Source of the DNA: an uncultured Flavobacteriaceae bacterium
Lineage (GTDB): Bacteria; Bacteroidota; Bacteroidia; Flavobacteriales; Flavobacteriaceae
Length of the DNA stretch: 10,244 nucleotides
Assembly: GCA_945788155.1 (NCBI GenBank)
Contig: CALZKX010000250.1
Coordinates: 1 to 10,244, forward strand
Reading direction: 5' to 3'
Below are positions 1 to 7,831 of this stretch, piece by piece. The first letter of the stretch is position 1, and every line of letters starts with the position of its first letter. A program made the position numbers and the translations under genes. The notes under the pieces are model-generated. The model had not been told where the DNA came from and did no database searches. It saw only the letters and a list, made by a program, of their open reading frames with translations.

Positions 1-83
1 AAATCTAGATTTTCATCGTCGGTACAGTTCCATATTAAAAGTAATACGAAAAACGTGCTAATTATAAATTTAATTTTTTTCAT
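1..83 (-). CDS. N-terminal fragment of an outer-membrane lipoprotein, third gene of the SusC/SusD operon (cut by window edge)
   Basis: Reading the minus strand from an ATG at 83-81 gives 27 complete codons open to the window edge. The peptide starts with a basic n-region (MKKIKFII), a hydrophobic core (FFVLLLI) and a lipobox-like cysteine at residue 20 followed by T-D-D-E-N. That is a type II lipoprotein signal, and the acidic run right after the cysteine resembles the lipoprotein export signal that sends Bacteroidota lipoproteins to the cell surface. The ATG lies 11 bases after the SusD stop, so the gene is almost certainly co-transcribed with susC and susD. In known loci this slot often holds a SusE/SusF-type or other surface glycan-binding protein, or a surface enzyme. 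Only the signal region is visible, so the function is not assignable. The -1 residue is Asn rather than the usual small residue, which is slightly atypical for a lipobox. Confidence 0.75.
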   Translation of the reverse strand, partial: MKKIKFIISTFFVLLLIWNCTDDENLD

Positions 84-94
84 AATAATATTTT

Positions 95-1576
95 TTAATA
101 TCCTGGATTTTGATTCCATCTATTTCCTGTTAATTGAATTTCCTCGATTGGTATTGGAAAGAGTTCGTGTTTTCCAGCAACAAATCCGTCAATAGCTTGT
201 GCAGCTCTTCCAGTTCGAACTAAATCGAAGAAACGATGACCTTCACCTACCAATTCAACACGACGCTCTTTATATATATCGTTAGTTAAATTAGTACCTG
301 TAGTATTTACTGAAGGAAGCAAGGCTCTGTTGCGTACTTGGTTTAAATAATCTTGAGCTCTTGTATCACTTATACCTCCTCTATTTAAAGCTTCAGCAGC
401 CATTAACAGGACATCGGCAAATCTTAATGCGCGATAATTATCAGGGTTTGTAAGTGCAGGATCCCCAATATTTAAATCGCCTAAACGTGCAATATATTTT
501 CTATTAAAATAACCTGTTTGCTCGTAGCCATCTCCACTCCAACTAGATCCTGGGTTATCGATTATATACTGTTCCATATCTAATATAGATGTTTCATAGC
601 GTAAATCTCCTGGTTCAAAAGCATCAACTACGTCTTGAACAGGCACATTGAAACTATAACCTGAATCAAATTTTTCAGCAGCATCTACAAAGCCTCTTGG
701 CCCATTAAAATATACTGAGTAGTTACCTTCAAGACATTGGAAACATTCGTAACTCCCTCCATCGACATCAGAATACTGAACTTCAAAAACGGATTCAATA
801 TTATTTTCCCAATCACGTTCAAACATATTAGGGTACTCAGTAGGTGTTAACAAACGGTGTGGTCCATTATTTATTAAATCTTCCAGGACTTCGGCAGATT
901 CAGCAAATTTATCTTGATATAAATATACTTTACCCAGCATTCCCTGAGCAGCACCTTTAGTAATTCTACCAGTTTCACTTTGTACATAAGGTAAGTTGGC
1001 TGCAGCAAAGATTAAATCATCTTCAATTAACGCGTAAACTTCTTCTTTGGGTGTTCTATCAATATTAAACTGATCTCCAAATTGTATGCGTTTATCAACG
1101 AGCATTGGGACATCGCCCCACCATTTTACTAAAATAAAGTTATAATAAGCTCGTAAGAATCTTGTTTGAGCTAATACACTGGTTTTATTAGAAAAATCTG
1201 TTTTGTCTTGAAATTCCATAATGTAATTACAACGATTTACAGCTTCATACATCCATTGCCACATGGTTCTTAAACCACCGTCACTCTGTCCTGATGGCGA
1301 GTGTATCATATCGTCTATTTCTTGAATATATGGTGAATCTGTTGCGCTTTCGCCACCACATAGTGTATTGTCTGATGCTATTTCTGCAAATTGATAAAAT
1401 TTGGCTGTTGTTTGTAAATAATCGTAAGCTGCAACAAGTGCAAGTTGATAATCTTCTTCTGTATTAAAAAAGGTTTCGGAATTTTGATCGTCTGAATCAA
1501 CATCCACAAAAGTATCACTACAAGATAGCACCATTAAAAATGCTAAGAGATTACATATAATTTTTAAATTTTTCAT
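95..1576 (-). CDS. RagB/SusD family nutrient-uptake outer-membrane lipoprotein
   Basis: SusD-type lipoproteins cap the extracellular face of a SusC transporter and help capture oligosaccharides or other nutrients. The 493-residue protein has a lipoprotein signal with lipobox L-S-C (Cys19) followed by an acid-rich stretch, consistent with surface export. The N-terminal SusD-like domain (about 20-220) shows the family's helical TPR-like motifs, including LRAYYNFILVKWWGDVPML at 141-159. The C-terminal RagB/SusD domain shows YRALRFADVLLMAAEALN at 381-398, ERRVELVGEGHRFFDLVRTG at 438-457 and the usual ending LFPIP...NQNPGY, so the protein is complete and of normal length. It starts 9 bases after the susC stop and is followed by a lipoprotein gene 11 bases later, so an operon is expected. 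A C-x-x-C pair (Cys278, Cys281) lies in the middle. The substrate cannot be read from the sequence. The start is fixed by the signal peptide. Confidence 0.96.
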   Translation of the reverse strand: MKNLKIICNLLAFLMVLSCSDTFVDVDSDDQNSETFFNTEEDYQLALVAAYDYLQTTAKFYQFAEIASDNTLCGGESATDSPYIQEIDDMIHSPSGQSDGGLRTMWQWMYEAVNRCNYIMEFQDKTDFSNKTSVLAQTRFLRAYYNFILVKWWGDVPMLVDKRIQFGDQFNIDRTPKEEVYALIEDDLIFAAANLPYVQSETGRITKGAAQGMLGKVYLYQDKFAESAEVLEDLINNGPHRLLTPTEYPNMFERDWENNIESVFEVQYSDVDGGSYECFQCLEGNYSVYFNGPRGFVDAAEKFDSGYSFNVPVQDVVDAFEPGDLRYETSILDMEQYIIDNPGSSWSGDGYEQTGYFNRKYIARLGDLNIGDPALTNPDNYRALRFADVLLMAAEALNRGGISDTRAQDYLNQVRNRALLPSVNTTGTNLTNDIYKERRVELVGEGHRFFDLVRTGRAAQAIDGFVAGKHELFPIPIEEIQLTGNRWNQNPGY

Positions 1577-1585
1577 AATACTTAA

Positions 1586-4500
1586 TTAAAATTTTACGTT
1601 AAGACCCAATAAGAATGTACTTGCACTTGGATAAAAACCATTATCGATTCCACCACCAATTGGAGCGCCATTACCAATAGTAGGATCATATCCTCTATAT
1701 TTAGTTAGCGTAAATAAATTATTTGCTGAAACATAAATTCTTAGCTTGCTTATTTTTTCATTATTTAACACATTGTCTGAAAATGTATATCCTAATTGTA
1801 CATTTTGTAATCGTACAAAAGAACCGTCCTCTACATAAAAATCAGAAAAATCTGTATTAGAAGTAGCTCCAATTGTTTGCAGTGGTGATGTATTGCTTGT
1901 ACCTTCTCCAGTCCAACGGTCTAAATACCAAATAGGCTTATTTACTAATTGTTGGTTACGTTCGTAATTTCGTACAATTTCATTGCCAATAGATGCAAAG
2001 GTGTAAGCTGAGAAATCAATGTTTTTATAATCAAAGGATATGTTAAGACCCATTGTTGCATCTGGTATTGGGTTTCCAAGATTTACCCTATCGTTCAAAT
2101 CTATAACGCCATCGCCATTTTGATCAACAAATTTTAAGTCTCCTGGTCGGGCTCCTAGATTAGTAACTGCTGAGTTATCAACTTCTGTTTGGTTTTGAAA
2201 AATTCCATTTGTTTGATAACCAACAAAATACCCCATTGGAAATCCTGCTTCCATTCTAGATATAGCAGGTTGTGAAATACCAAAACGACCACCTTCAAGA
2301 TATTCGTCTTCTCCGCTAACTTCCAGGACTTCGTTTTTTAAAGTGGTAACGTTGTACTTGATGTTAAACTTAAAATTTTCGTTTAGATTATCTGAATAAC
2401 CAATGGCAAATTCAAGACCTTTATTTTCAACTATTCCTGCATTAACATATGGTGGTGCGCCTGTACCTAGGAGTCCGGAAATTTGAGGTGAGACTAATAA
2501 GTCTTCTGTTCTCTTTTTAAAATAATCGGCTGTTATATCCACTTTATTATTTAAAATACGCATATCGACTCCTATATCCAATGTTTTTTGTTTTTCCCAT
2601 TTAATTTGTGGGTTTGAAATTGGTCCGCTTGCAATTCCAAAGACTTCATTTTCACGATCATTCCCTCCAAAAAAATAGGTTCCTTCTCCAGTTAATAATG
2701 ATACAAATCTATAGTCACCAATCCTGTCATTACCTAAAACCCCATAAGAGGCTCGAAATTTCAAAAAATCAAAAGTGTTAATGTCACTCATAAATTCTTC
2801 GTCTGAAGCAACCCAGCCAATAGATCCAGAAGGGAATATTCCAAATTTGTTATTTGGACCAAATCTTGTTGAACCATCTCTACGTACTACTGCAGAAAAT
2901 AAATATTTACCTTTATAATCATACTGTACTCTTGCAAAATAGGATAATAATCTACCATCAAATCTTGGATTACTTCCTCTTTCTGCATATATATCTTGTT
3001 GGTCTAAACCTTGTTCTACAGTAGCATAACGTATATCATTGTTCTTAATATCGGTAGCTGTTGCGCCAGAAAACATTCCTGTTGTTTTAAAAACAGAAAT
3101 TCCTAAAAGGACATTAAGGTTATGTACATCGTTAAATTTGTTTTGGTATTTTAAAAACCCATCGAACGTATAATCCCTAAAAATATTAAAGCCTTCAAAA
3201 ACACCATTTGTTAAAGTATTAAACACCTTTCCTCCTCCATAATAATCAATTGGATCGAATGAAAAGCTTGATACTTCGGCATAATTAAATTGAATATTAG
3301 CTTCAGCTGTGAAATGCTCCAAGAAATTATAAGCCAATCCAGCAAAACCATTAATCTTCATTACTTTATTTCTATTATAGGTATTAGCCATTTGCGCTAT
3401 TGGGTTTATAACTTCTGCTCCTAAACCATCGGCTAATGAAAATTCACCATTTTCATCCCTTACTGGAATAGTAGGTGCCATATTTAAAGCATTAAAAAGT
3501 ACAGACCCTAATGCGTTTTCTGGTAATCCTTGGCTATTGACTCCTGTTAAAGTAACTCCCGACTTAAATTTAAAGTTTTCTAAAAAGTCTAAATTATAAG
3601 TTGCCGTATTAGTAACACGAGTAAAATTAGATTTTTTACCACCAACAATACCATCTTGAGTTAAATATGAGGAACTGAATGAATATGATGACTTTTCTTT
3701 ACCTCCTTTAAGTGTGATGTGATGATTCATTATTGGAGCCGACTCGAACACTTCGTCTTGCCAATCGGTTCCAATACCTAAAGTAGATAAATCAGAAAAA
3801 GGTGGTGTGCTTCCACCAGCTGCGTAAGCCTCATTGACTATTACACCATATTGTGTTGCATTTAATACAGGTATTTTACGTGTTGTTTGCTGAAACCCTC
3901 CATAGGCATTGTACTCAATTGTTAATGGCATTTCTTTACGTCCTGTTTTTGTAGTTATAAGAATAACGCCATTCGCAGCTCTTACTCCATAAATCCCTGC
4001 TGTAGCATCCTTAAGTATGTTTATGCTTTCAATGTCATAAGGGTTTACAACGCTAAGATCTTCTACAACATTACCATCTACCAAAATTAATGGGCTACTA
4101 TTGCCATTAGTAGATACACCTCTAATGCTAATAGTTGAGCCACCACCTGGAGATCCTGAATTGGTTGTAATATTTACACCTGCCACTTGACCTTGTAATG
4201 CTTGCTCAATACGAGTTGGCTTTAATTTTTCGATGGTTTCGTTTGAAACAACAGAAACAGCTCCAGTTATTTCCTTTTTGGTTTGTGTACCGTAACCAAT
4301 TACAACTACTTCGTCCAATTGAGCCACATCTGGTTGCAGCTGTACATTTAAATCTGTGTTGTCGTTAATAGTAACTTCATAAGTTACATATCCAACATAA
4401 CTAAAGGACAAAACAGATCCTACTGATACATCTTTTAAAATAAAATTTCCATCAAAATCTGTTGAAGCTCCTTTGGACGTTCCTTTAACAATAACATTTA

Positions 4501-4615
4501 CTCCTGGTATTGGTATGCCTGCTTCGTCAAGAACAGTTCCCTTTACATCTAAAGTTTGAGCACTTATAGTAATTACTCCAAACAATGTAATTAGTATTCC
4601 TAAAATTCCTTTCAT
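1586..4615 (-). CDS. SusC/RagA family TonB-dependent outer-membrane transporter
   Basis: This is a TonB-dependent beta-barrel that imports SusD-captured ligand across the outer membrane using energy from TonB-ExbBD. The 1009-residue protein has a signal peptide (about 1-19, cleavage after ISA) and a carboxypeptidase-regulatory-like extension at about 22-95 (VKGTVLDEAGIPIPGVNVIV, with FDGNF). A TonB-box-like DEVVVIGYGT follows at 101-110. The plug domain contains IEQALQGQVAGV, ISIRGVST and the SusC signature LKDATAGIYGVRAANGVI at 201-218. The 22-stranded barrel fills the rest, with an EF-hand-like D-x-N-G-D-G-x-I-D-x-x-D loop at 831-842 common in SusC proteins and a terminal Phe (GLNVKF). Length is normal and the frame is intact. 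It is transcribed ahead of susD and lies 299 bases downstream of the membrane regulator, probably from its own promoter. There is no histidine-kinase or STN signalling extension. Substrate unknown. Confidence 0.97.
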   Translation of the reverse strand: MKGILGILITLFGVITISAQTLDVKGTVLDEAGIPIPGVNVIVKGTSKGASTDFDGNFILKDVSVGSVLSFSYVGYVTYEVTINDNTDLNVQLQPDVAQLDEVVVIGYGTQTKKEITGAVSVVSNETIEKLKPTRIEQALQGQVAGVNITTNSGSPGGGSTISIRGVSTNGNSSPLILVDGNVVEDLSVVNPYDIESINILKDATAGIYGVRAANGVILITTKTGRKEMPLTIEYNAYGGFQQTTRKIPVLNATQYGVIVNEAYAAGGSTPPFSDLSTLGIGTDWQDEVFESAPIMNHHITLKGGKEKSSYSFSSSYLTQDGIVGGKKSNFTRVTNTATYNLDFLENFKFKSGVTLTGVNSQGLPENALGSVLFNALNMAPTIPVRDENGEFSLADGLGAEVINPIAQMANTYNRNKVMKINGFAGLAYNFLEHFTAEANIQFNYAEVSSFSFDPIDYYGGGKVFNTLTNGVFEGFNIFRDYTFDGFLKYQNKFNDVHNLNVLLGISVFKTTGMFSGATATDIKNNDIRYATVEQGLDQQDIYAERGSNPRFDGRLLSYFARVQYDYKGKYLFSAVVRRDGSTRFGPNNKFGIFPSGSIGWVASDEEFMSDINTFDFLKFRASYGVLGNDRIGDYRFVSLLTGEGTYFFGGNDRENEVFGIASGPISNPQIKWEKQKTLDIGVDMRILNNKVDITADYFKKRTEDLLVSPQISGLLGTGAPPYVNAGIVENKGLEFAIGYSDNLNENFKFNIKYNVTTLKNEVLEVSGEDEYLEGGRFGISQPAISRMEAGFPMGYFVGYQTNGIFQNQTEVDNSAVTNLGARPGDLKFVDQNGDGVIDLNDRVNLGNPIPDATMGLNISFDYKNIDFSAYTFASIGNEIVRNYERNQQLVNKPIWYLDRWTGEGTSNTSPLQTIGATSNTDFSDFYVEDGSFVRLQNVQLGYTFSDNVLNNEKISKLRIYVSANNLFTLTKYRGYDPTIGNGAPIGGGIDNGFYPSASTFLLGLNVKF

Positions 4616-4644
4616 ATATATAAGTTTAATAATACAAATAAACG

Positions 4645-4654
4645 TGTTAAGCTA
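4645..4654 (-). repeat. TGTTAAGCTA element, susC-proximal copy
   Basis: Exact 10-base copy (TAGCTTAACA on the minus strand), ending 29 bases upstream of the susC ATG. The same 10 bases recur at 4905-4914 and 4936-4945, and a 9/10 match (TGTTAAGGTA) sits 23 bases upstream of the regulator ATG at 7746-7755. All four have the same orientation. A role as a regulator-binding site or leader element is inference. Confidence 0.5.
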
Positions 4655-4769
4655 AAATCGATATAACTGATATGAACAAAACAGATTTATATAGTTTTTA
4701 CAACTTGATAAAGCTAAAAATACGATTTGAGAAATCTGCAAAAAACACCTAAACAAAAAACATACATCG

Positions 4770-4803
4770 CAAAATAAATGTGTGTAAATTATTAATTTAG
4801 CAA
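4770..4803 (-). promoter_or_regulatory. candidate Bacteroidota-type promoter for the susC operon
   Basis: On the minus strand TTG at 4803-4801 is followed, after 23 bases, by TTATTTTG at 4777-4770, which matches 7 of 8 positions of the Bacteroidota -7 element TAnnTTTG. A gap of 23 is at the upper end of the range described for Flavobacterium promoters. It would give a leader of roughly 150 bases that contains the TGTTAAGCTA copy at 4645-4654. This is a by-eye match in A/T-rich sequence, so it is only a candidate. Confidence 0.28.
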
Positions 4804-4904
4804 TAAATACATAATAACTATGGGTATTTAAAAAATTTTAAACAAATACTAAAAATGAGGTAATAAGAAGGTTTGTAGTGGTAATGTTGTGTTTTTTTGG
4901 AATA

Positions 4905-4945
4905 TGTTAAGCTATCATATTTCTAAAATATAATTTGTTAAGCTA
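4905..4945 (-). repeat. Pair of TGTTAAGCTA elements around the regulator stop codon
   Basis: Two exact copies, 4905-4914 and 4936-4945, have start points 31 bases apart, about three helical turns. The 4936-4945 copy is inside the coding sequence, where it contributes the Ser-Leu-Thr codons AGC TTA ACA nine residues or fewer from the C-terminus. The 4905-4914 copy directly follows the TGA stop (4917-4915). Equal orientation and phased spacing could reflect a binding-site pair or a small local duplication. Confidence 0.45.
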
Positions 4946-7722
4946 GATTCGTGAGCTAAACCCATTTTTTTTCTTAATCTATAGCGTTTAACTTCAACAC
5001 TTTTTGATGATATATTTAGTAGTGGAGCAATTTCTTTTGAAGACAAATTTAGCCTCAAGTATGCGCATAAGCGTAAATCGTTGGGAGTAAGCTTTGGATG
5101 AACTTCTTTAATTTTCTTAAGAAAATCTTTATCAGCATTATTAAATGCCTCTTCAAATAACTTCCAATCATCTGTATTATTAAGGTTTTTATCAACTAAT
5201 TTAACAATGTGTGAAAAGTTGCCGTCTTTTGAGTTGTTTAACTCGTTTTTTATACTATTCAAAAACTCATTCTTTTTTATAAGGCTCATTGTTGAGATTG
5301 CCAATTCTCTGTTTTTATTGTTGATATCTTGTTCGAGTCGCTCATTTTTATGATTGATTAGTTGCTGCTTGTTTTCTAATTCTTTAAGCTCTAATTCCTT
5401 CTGAGTTTTAATCAATAATTTTTCTCGTTGCTTTTTATAATACGATTTGTAAAAATTGTGAGTAAATAGTATTAATAACAAAAACAACATTGAATAAAAT
5501 ACAATGGCCATGTTAGAAAGTAGTAAAGGACGCTTAATTCGAAAAGCGTAAGATGCTACATTGGTCGAGACATCACCTCCAATTTTACCCCTAACTTTAA
5601 AAGTATAATTTCCATAAGGTAGATTCTCGAACAATTCAGTTGAGTTAGTTGACCAAGTGCTCCAAGAATTGTATATACCATCTAATTTATATTGATATTC
5701 TTTTATACTATATTTTGAGAATTCTGGTATGCTGTATGAAAATTTAAAGTTGTGTTGTTGATTATCAAATTCTCCATCAGTAGTTTTATCAATAAGCTTC
5801 AAGCTAGCTGCTTCTTTACTTTTACTGTTTTCAATTACATCTATTTTAATCTGATATTTTTTATTGGTTATAATTTTATTTAAGTCCATTATTATATATC
5901 CTCTTGAGGTTCCAAGTAAATACTGTTCATTTCCTAGATTTAAGATGCTTTCATAACTGGTAACATTATCTCTTATATTTGCAGGTAAATATATTTTGTT
6001 AATATTAGGTCTATTACTCAATTTGCCAGGAGATATATAGCTAATATCTGTTTTTGATACTCCCCATAAATAATTAGAGTTTTTATCTAAAATTAATTTA
6101 CCTGATAGATAACTTATACTATCATATATCTTGCTAAACTCTATTTCTTTTACGAATTTCCCTTTAGAAAAATTATACTTAAAAACGCCATCTTTATAAG
6201 CGTAATAAATATGATCGTTAAATTTTTTTAGGCTAGAGCCTAATCCTTTACTAATGTTCAGCTTCTTTACATCAATGAGTCTCATAAAGTCGTTAGAGAT
6301 TTTAAGGTTAAATACGCCTTTGTATTCATGACTTACCAATACACTATTTTCATTAAATACTTCAAAAAAGCGTGATGATATCTCAAAACCATCAATTATA
6401 TTTCGAAAAGACCAGCTTCCGTTTCTTTTTTCAATAATAGAAAGCCCATTATATCCTCCTTGTAAAATTAGATTTGGTAAATGAGGGAGATGCTTAAGGC
6501 TCCAAATTCCTTGAACATCAGAAATTTTAACAGCTGTACCATCACTTATAATAAAAGTACCAGAATTATGTCCACAAAACAATTTATTATCTATTACGCT
6601 TAAATCCCAGACTTGCCCTTCGGTATCACTGATAAATTGGAATGACTCATTACTAAAGGCTCTTTTATAAAATAGACCTTGGTTGGTCCCCAAATACAAA
6701 AATCCATTATACAAAGCTGAAGCATAAACCGAACCTAAAGAGCCTTCATCATCGTGATATACTTTAAAAGGAGAATTGATGTTTAAACTATTAATTCCGT
6801 TATCTAAACCCAACCATATATTGTCATCGACATCTTCAAAAACAGATAAAACAGTATTGTTTAATAAGCCATCTTCTTGTTTTATATTAAAAATTATATT
6901 CCCATTATTTAAGTAAACAAGACCTCTTGAAATGGTTCCAAATACAAAGCCCATATTTTTAAGACGAATACTACTATAAACACTTAAATCTGAAAGGGCA
7001 TTCATTTTTGAAATATCCCATTCGTTAATTTTATTATTACCAAAAATAAAGATTCCGTCGTTTTGAGTCTGAATCAAAAGTTGATCTTTTTGAGGAAATA
7101 TATTTATTATTATTTTATCAATAATTCTCGAATCACTTGTTAACAAAATATCTTTTCCGTTTTCAATTTTATAGATTCCATCATTAATTCGCTGAAAATA
7201 AATAGCATCATCTGCTTGGAATATTTTAGTGATTCTTGAATCTGAGCTTATAATATTAAACGTATTATTGGATCTATCATAAATATATATTCTATCTAAA
7301 GACTGAAACAAAATCTTTTCTTCAAACTCTATAATATTCCAAAATTCTTCGTCTTCTTTAAGTTGAACTTTAAGTTCTTTTGACAGTGATGTATAATTTA
7401 ATTCTCCATAAGAATCTTTTGTCCAAAAGCCAAATTCCATATAGCAGCCAGAATAAATTCTATCTCCAGTGGCTTTAACTGACCTGACTATAGATTCATT
7501 TGGGGTTTTGTATAATTTCCATCTTGCGCCATTAAACTCTAAAAGACCTTTGTTGTTGGCAAAATAGATATTTCTATCATCAGCTTGTGTAATAGACCAA
7601 TTTTGTCTTCCTGCATTATATAAATTTGGATTGTACGCAGTAATTGGAGGTAATTCTTGTGAAAAAGAAAGCATAGGAATACCTATACAAATACAAAGAA
7701 TATATTGAACAATATTTTTCAT
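4915..7722 (-). CDS. Membrane-spanning propeller / Y_Y_Y / LuxR-type HTH transcriptional regulator of the SusC-SusD locus
   Basis: The 935-residue protein has a signal peptide or N-terminal export segment (about 1-22, SFS-QE). A large periplasmic region follows with repeated beta-propeller blades; the clearest are near 42-70 and the reg_prop-like VFEDVDDNIWLGLDNGINSL at 294-313. A Y_Y_Y domain covers about 655-730, with the tyrosines of YQYKLDG (676, 678) and YGNYTFKVRG (703, 706). One transmembrane helix (about 733-754) is followed by a charged coiled coil (about 762-825) and a C-terminal LuxR/GerE-type helix-turn-helix (about 878-922, LTPNDLRLCAYLRLNLSSKE then IAPLLNISSKSVEVKRYRLR). There is no histidine-kinase, ATPase or receiver domain, so this is not a hybrid two-component system. 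The layout resembles the single-polypeptide SusR-like sensors that control glycan-uptake loci. The place directly upstream of susC on the same strand supports control of that operon. Ligand and target site are unknown. The start is set by the export signal. Confidence 0.92.
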   Translation of the reverse strand: MKNIVQYILCICIGIPMLSFSQELPPITAYNPNLYNAGRQNWSITQADDRNIYFANNKGLLEFNGARWKLYKTPNESIVRSVKATGDRIYSGCYMEFGFWTKDSYGELNYTSLSKELKVQLKEDEEFWNIIEFEEKILFQSLDRIYIYDRSNNTFNIISSDSRITKIFQADDAIYFQRINDGIYKIENGKDILLTSDSRIIDKIIINIFPQKDQLLIQTQNDGIFIFGNNKINEWDISKMNALSDLSVYSSIRLKNMGFVFGTISRGLVYLNNGNIIFNIKQEDGLLNNTVLSVFEDVDDNIWLGLDNGINSLNINSPFKVYHDDEGSLGSVYASALYNGFLYLGTNQGLFYKRAFSNESFQFISDTEGQVWDLSVIDNKLFCGHNSGTFIISDGTAVKISDVQGIWSLKHLPHLPNLILQGGYNGLSIIEKRNGSWSFRNIIDGFEISSRFFEVFNENSVLVSHEYKGVFNLKISNDFMRLIDVKKLNISKGLGSSLKKFNDHIYYAYKDGVFKYNFSKGKFVKEIEFSKIYDSISYLSGKLILDKNSNYLWGVSKTDISYISPGKLSNRPNINKIYLPANIRDNVTSYESILNLGNEQYLLGTSRGYIIMDLNKIITNKKYQIKIDVIENSKSKEAASLKLIDKTTDGEFDNQQHNFKFSYSIPEFSKYSIKEYQYKLDGIYNSWSTWSTNSTELFENLPYGNYTFKVRGKIGGDVSTNVASYAFRIKRPLLLSNMAIVFYSMLFLLLILFTHNFYKSYYKKQREKLLIKTQKELELKELENKQQLINHKNERLEQDINNKNRELAISTMSLIKKNEFLNSIKNELNNSKDGNFSHIVKLVDKNLNNTDDWKLFEEAFNNADKDFLKKIKEVHPKLTPNDLRLCAYLRLNLSSKEIAPLLNISSKSVEVKRYRLRKKMGLAHESSLTNYILEI

Positions 7723-7745
7723 GATACAATGTAATAATTACCAAT

Positions 7746-7755
7746 TGTTAAGGTA
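7746..7755 (-). repeat. TGTTAAGGTA, 9/10 copy of the susC-upstream element, upstream of the regulator
   Basis: It matches TGTTAAGCTA at 9 of 10 positions, in the same orientation, ending 23 bases upstream of the regulator ATG; the susC copy ends 29 bases upstream of its ATG. It overlaps a near-palindrome centred on CAATTG (7738-7751). If the element binds the regulator, this copy would suggest autoregulation; that is inference. Confidence 0.4.
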
Positions 7756-7831
7756 CATAATTTATTTTTATTAGAAACAATAAGAGTTTTAAAAAAATAC
7801 GTATGGCTAATGTATGGAAACACAGTTGTAT

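Larger units (their letters stand above)
4616..4914. other. susC leader / regulator-susC intergenic region
   Basis: A 299-base, strongly A/T-rich gap separates the regulator stop from the susC start, both on the minus strand. No convincing coding frame and no G/C-rich hairpin with a T-run was found, so no intrinsic terminator is called. It holds two exact copies of TGTTAAGCTA (4645-4654 and 4905-4914). It also holds a related direct repeat with shared core AAGCTAAAA...CGAT (4649-4662 and 4711-4726, start points 62 bases apart), an all-A/T inverted repeat (arms TTTAAAA and TTTTAAA at 4827-4842), and one candidate Bacteroidota promoter on the minus strand (4770-4803). The length and the repeats suggest that susC has its own regulated promoter here rather than relying on read-through. 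Confidence 0.6.

Noticed and set aside
880..2333. 14-base exact repeat CTTCCAGGACTTCG at 880-893 (susD) and 2320-2333 (susC)
   Set aside because: On the coding strand both copies are in frame and encode Glu-Val-Leu-Glu, so shared peptide and codon choice is the simplest explanation.
3962..4015. Possible variation in the SusC plug signature (LKDATAGIYGVRAANGVI)
   Set aside because: Length and residues fall within the variants commonly seen in the family (LKDASAAIYGVRAANG types), so it is not unusual.
4827..4842. A/T inverted repeat with arms TTTAAAA and TTTTAAA downstream of the regulator
   Set aside because: It is made only of A and T in an A/T-rich gap; such repeats arise by chance and there is no G/C stem for termination.
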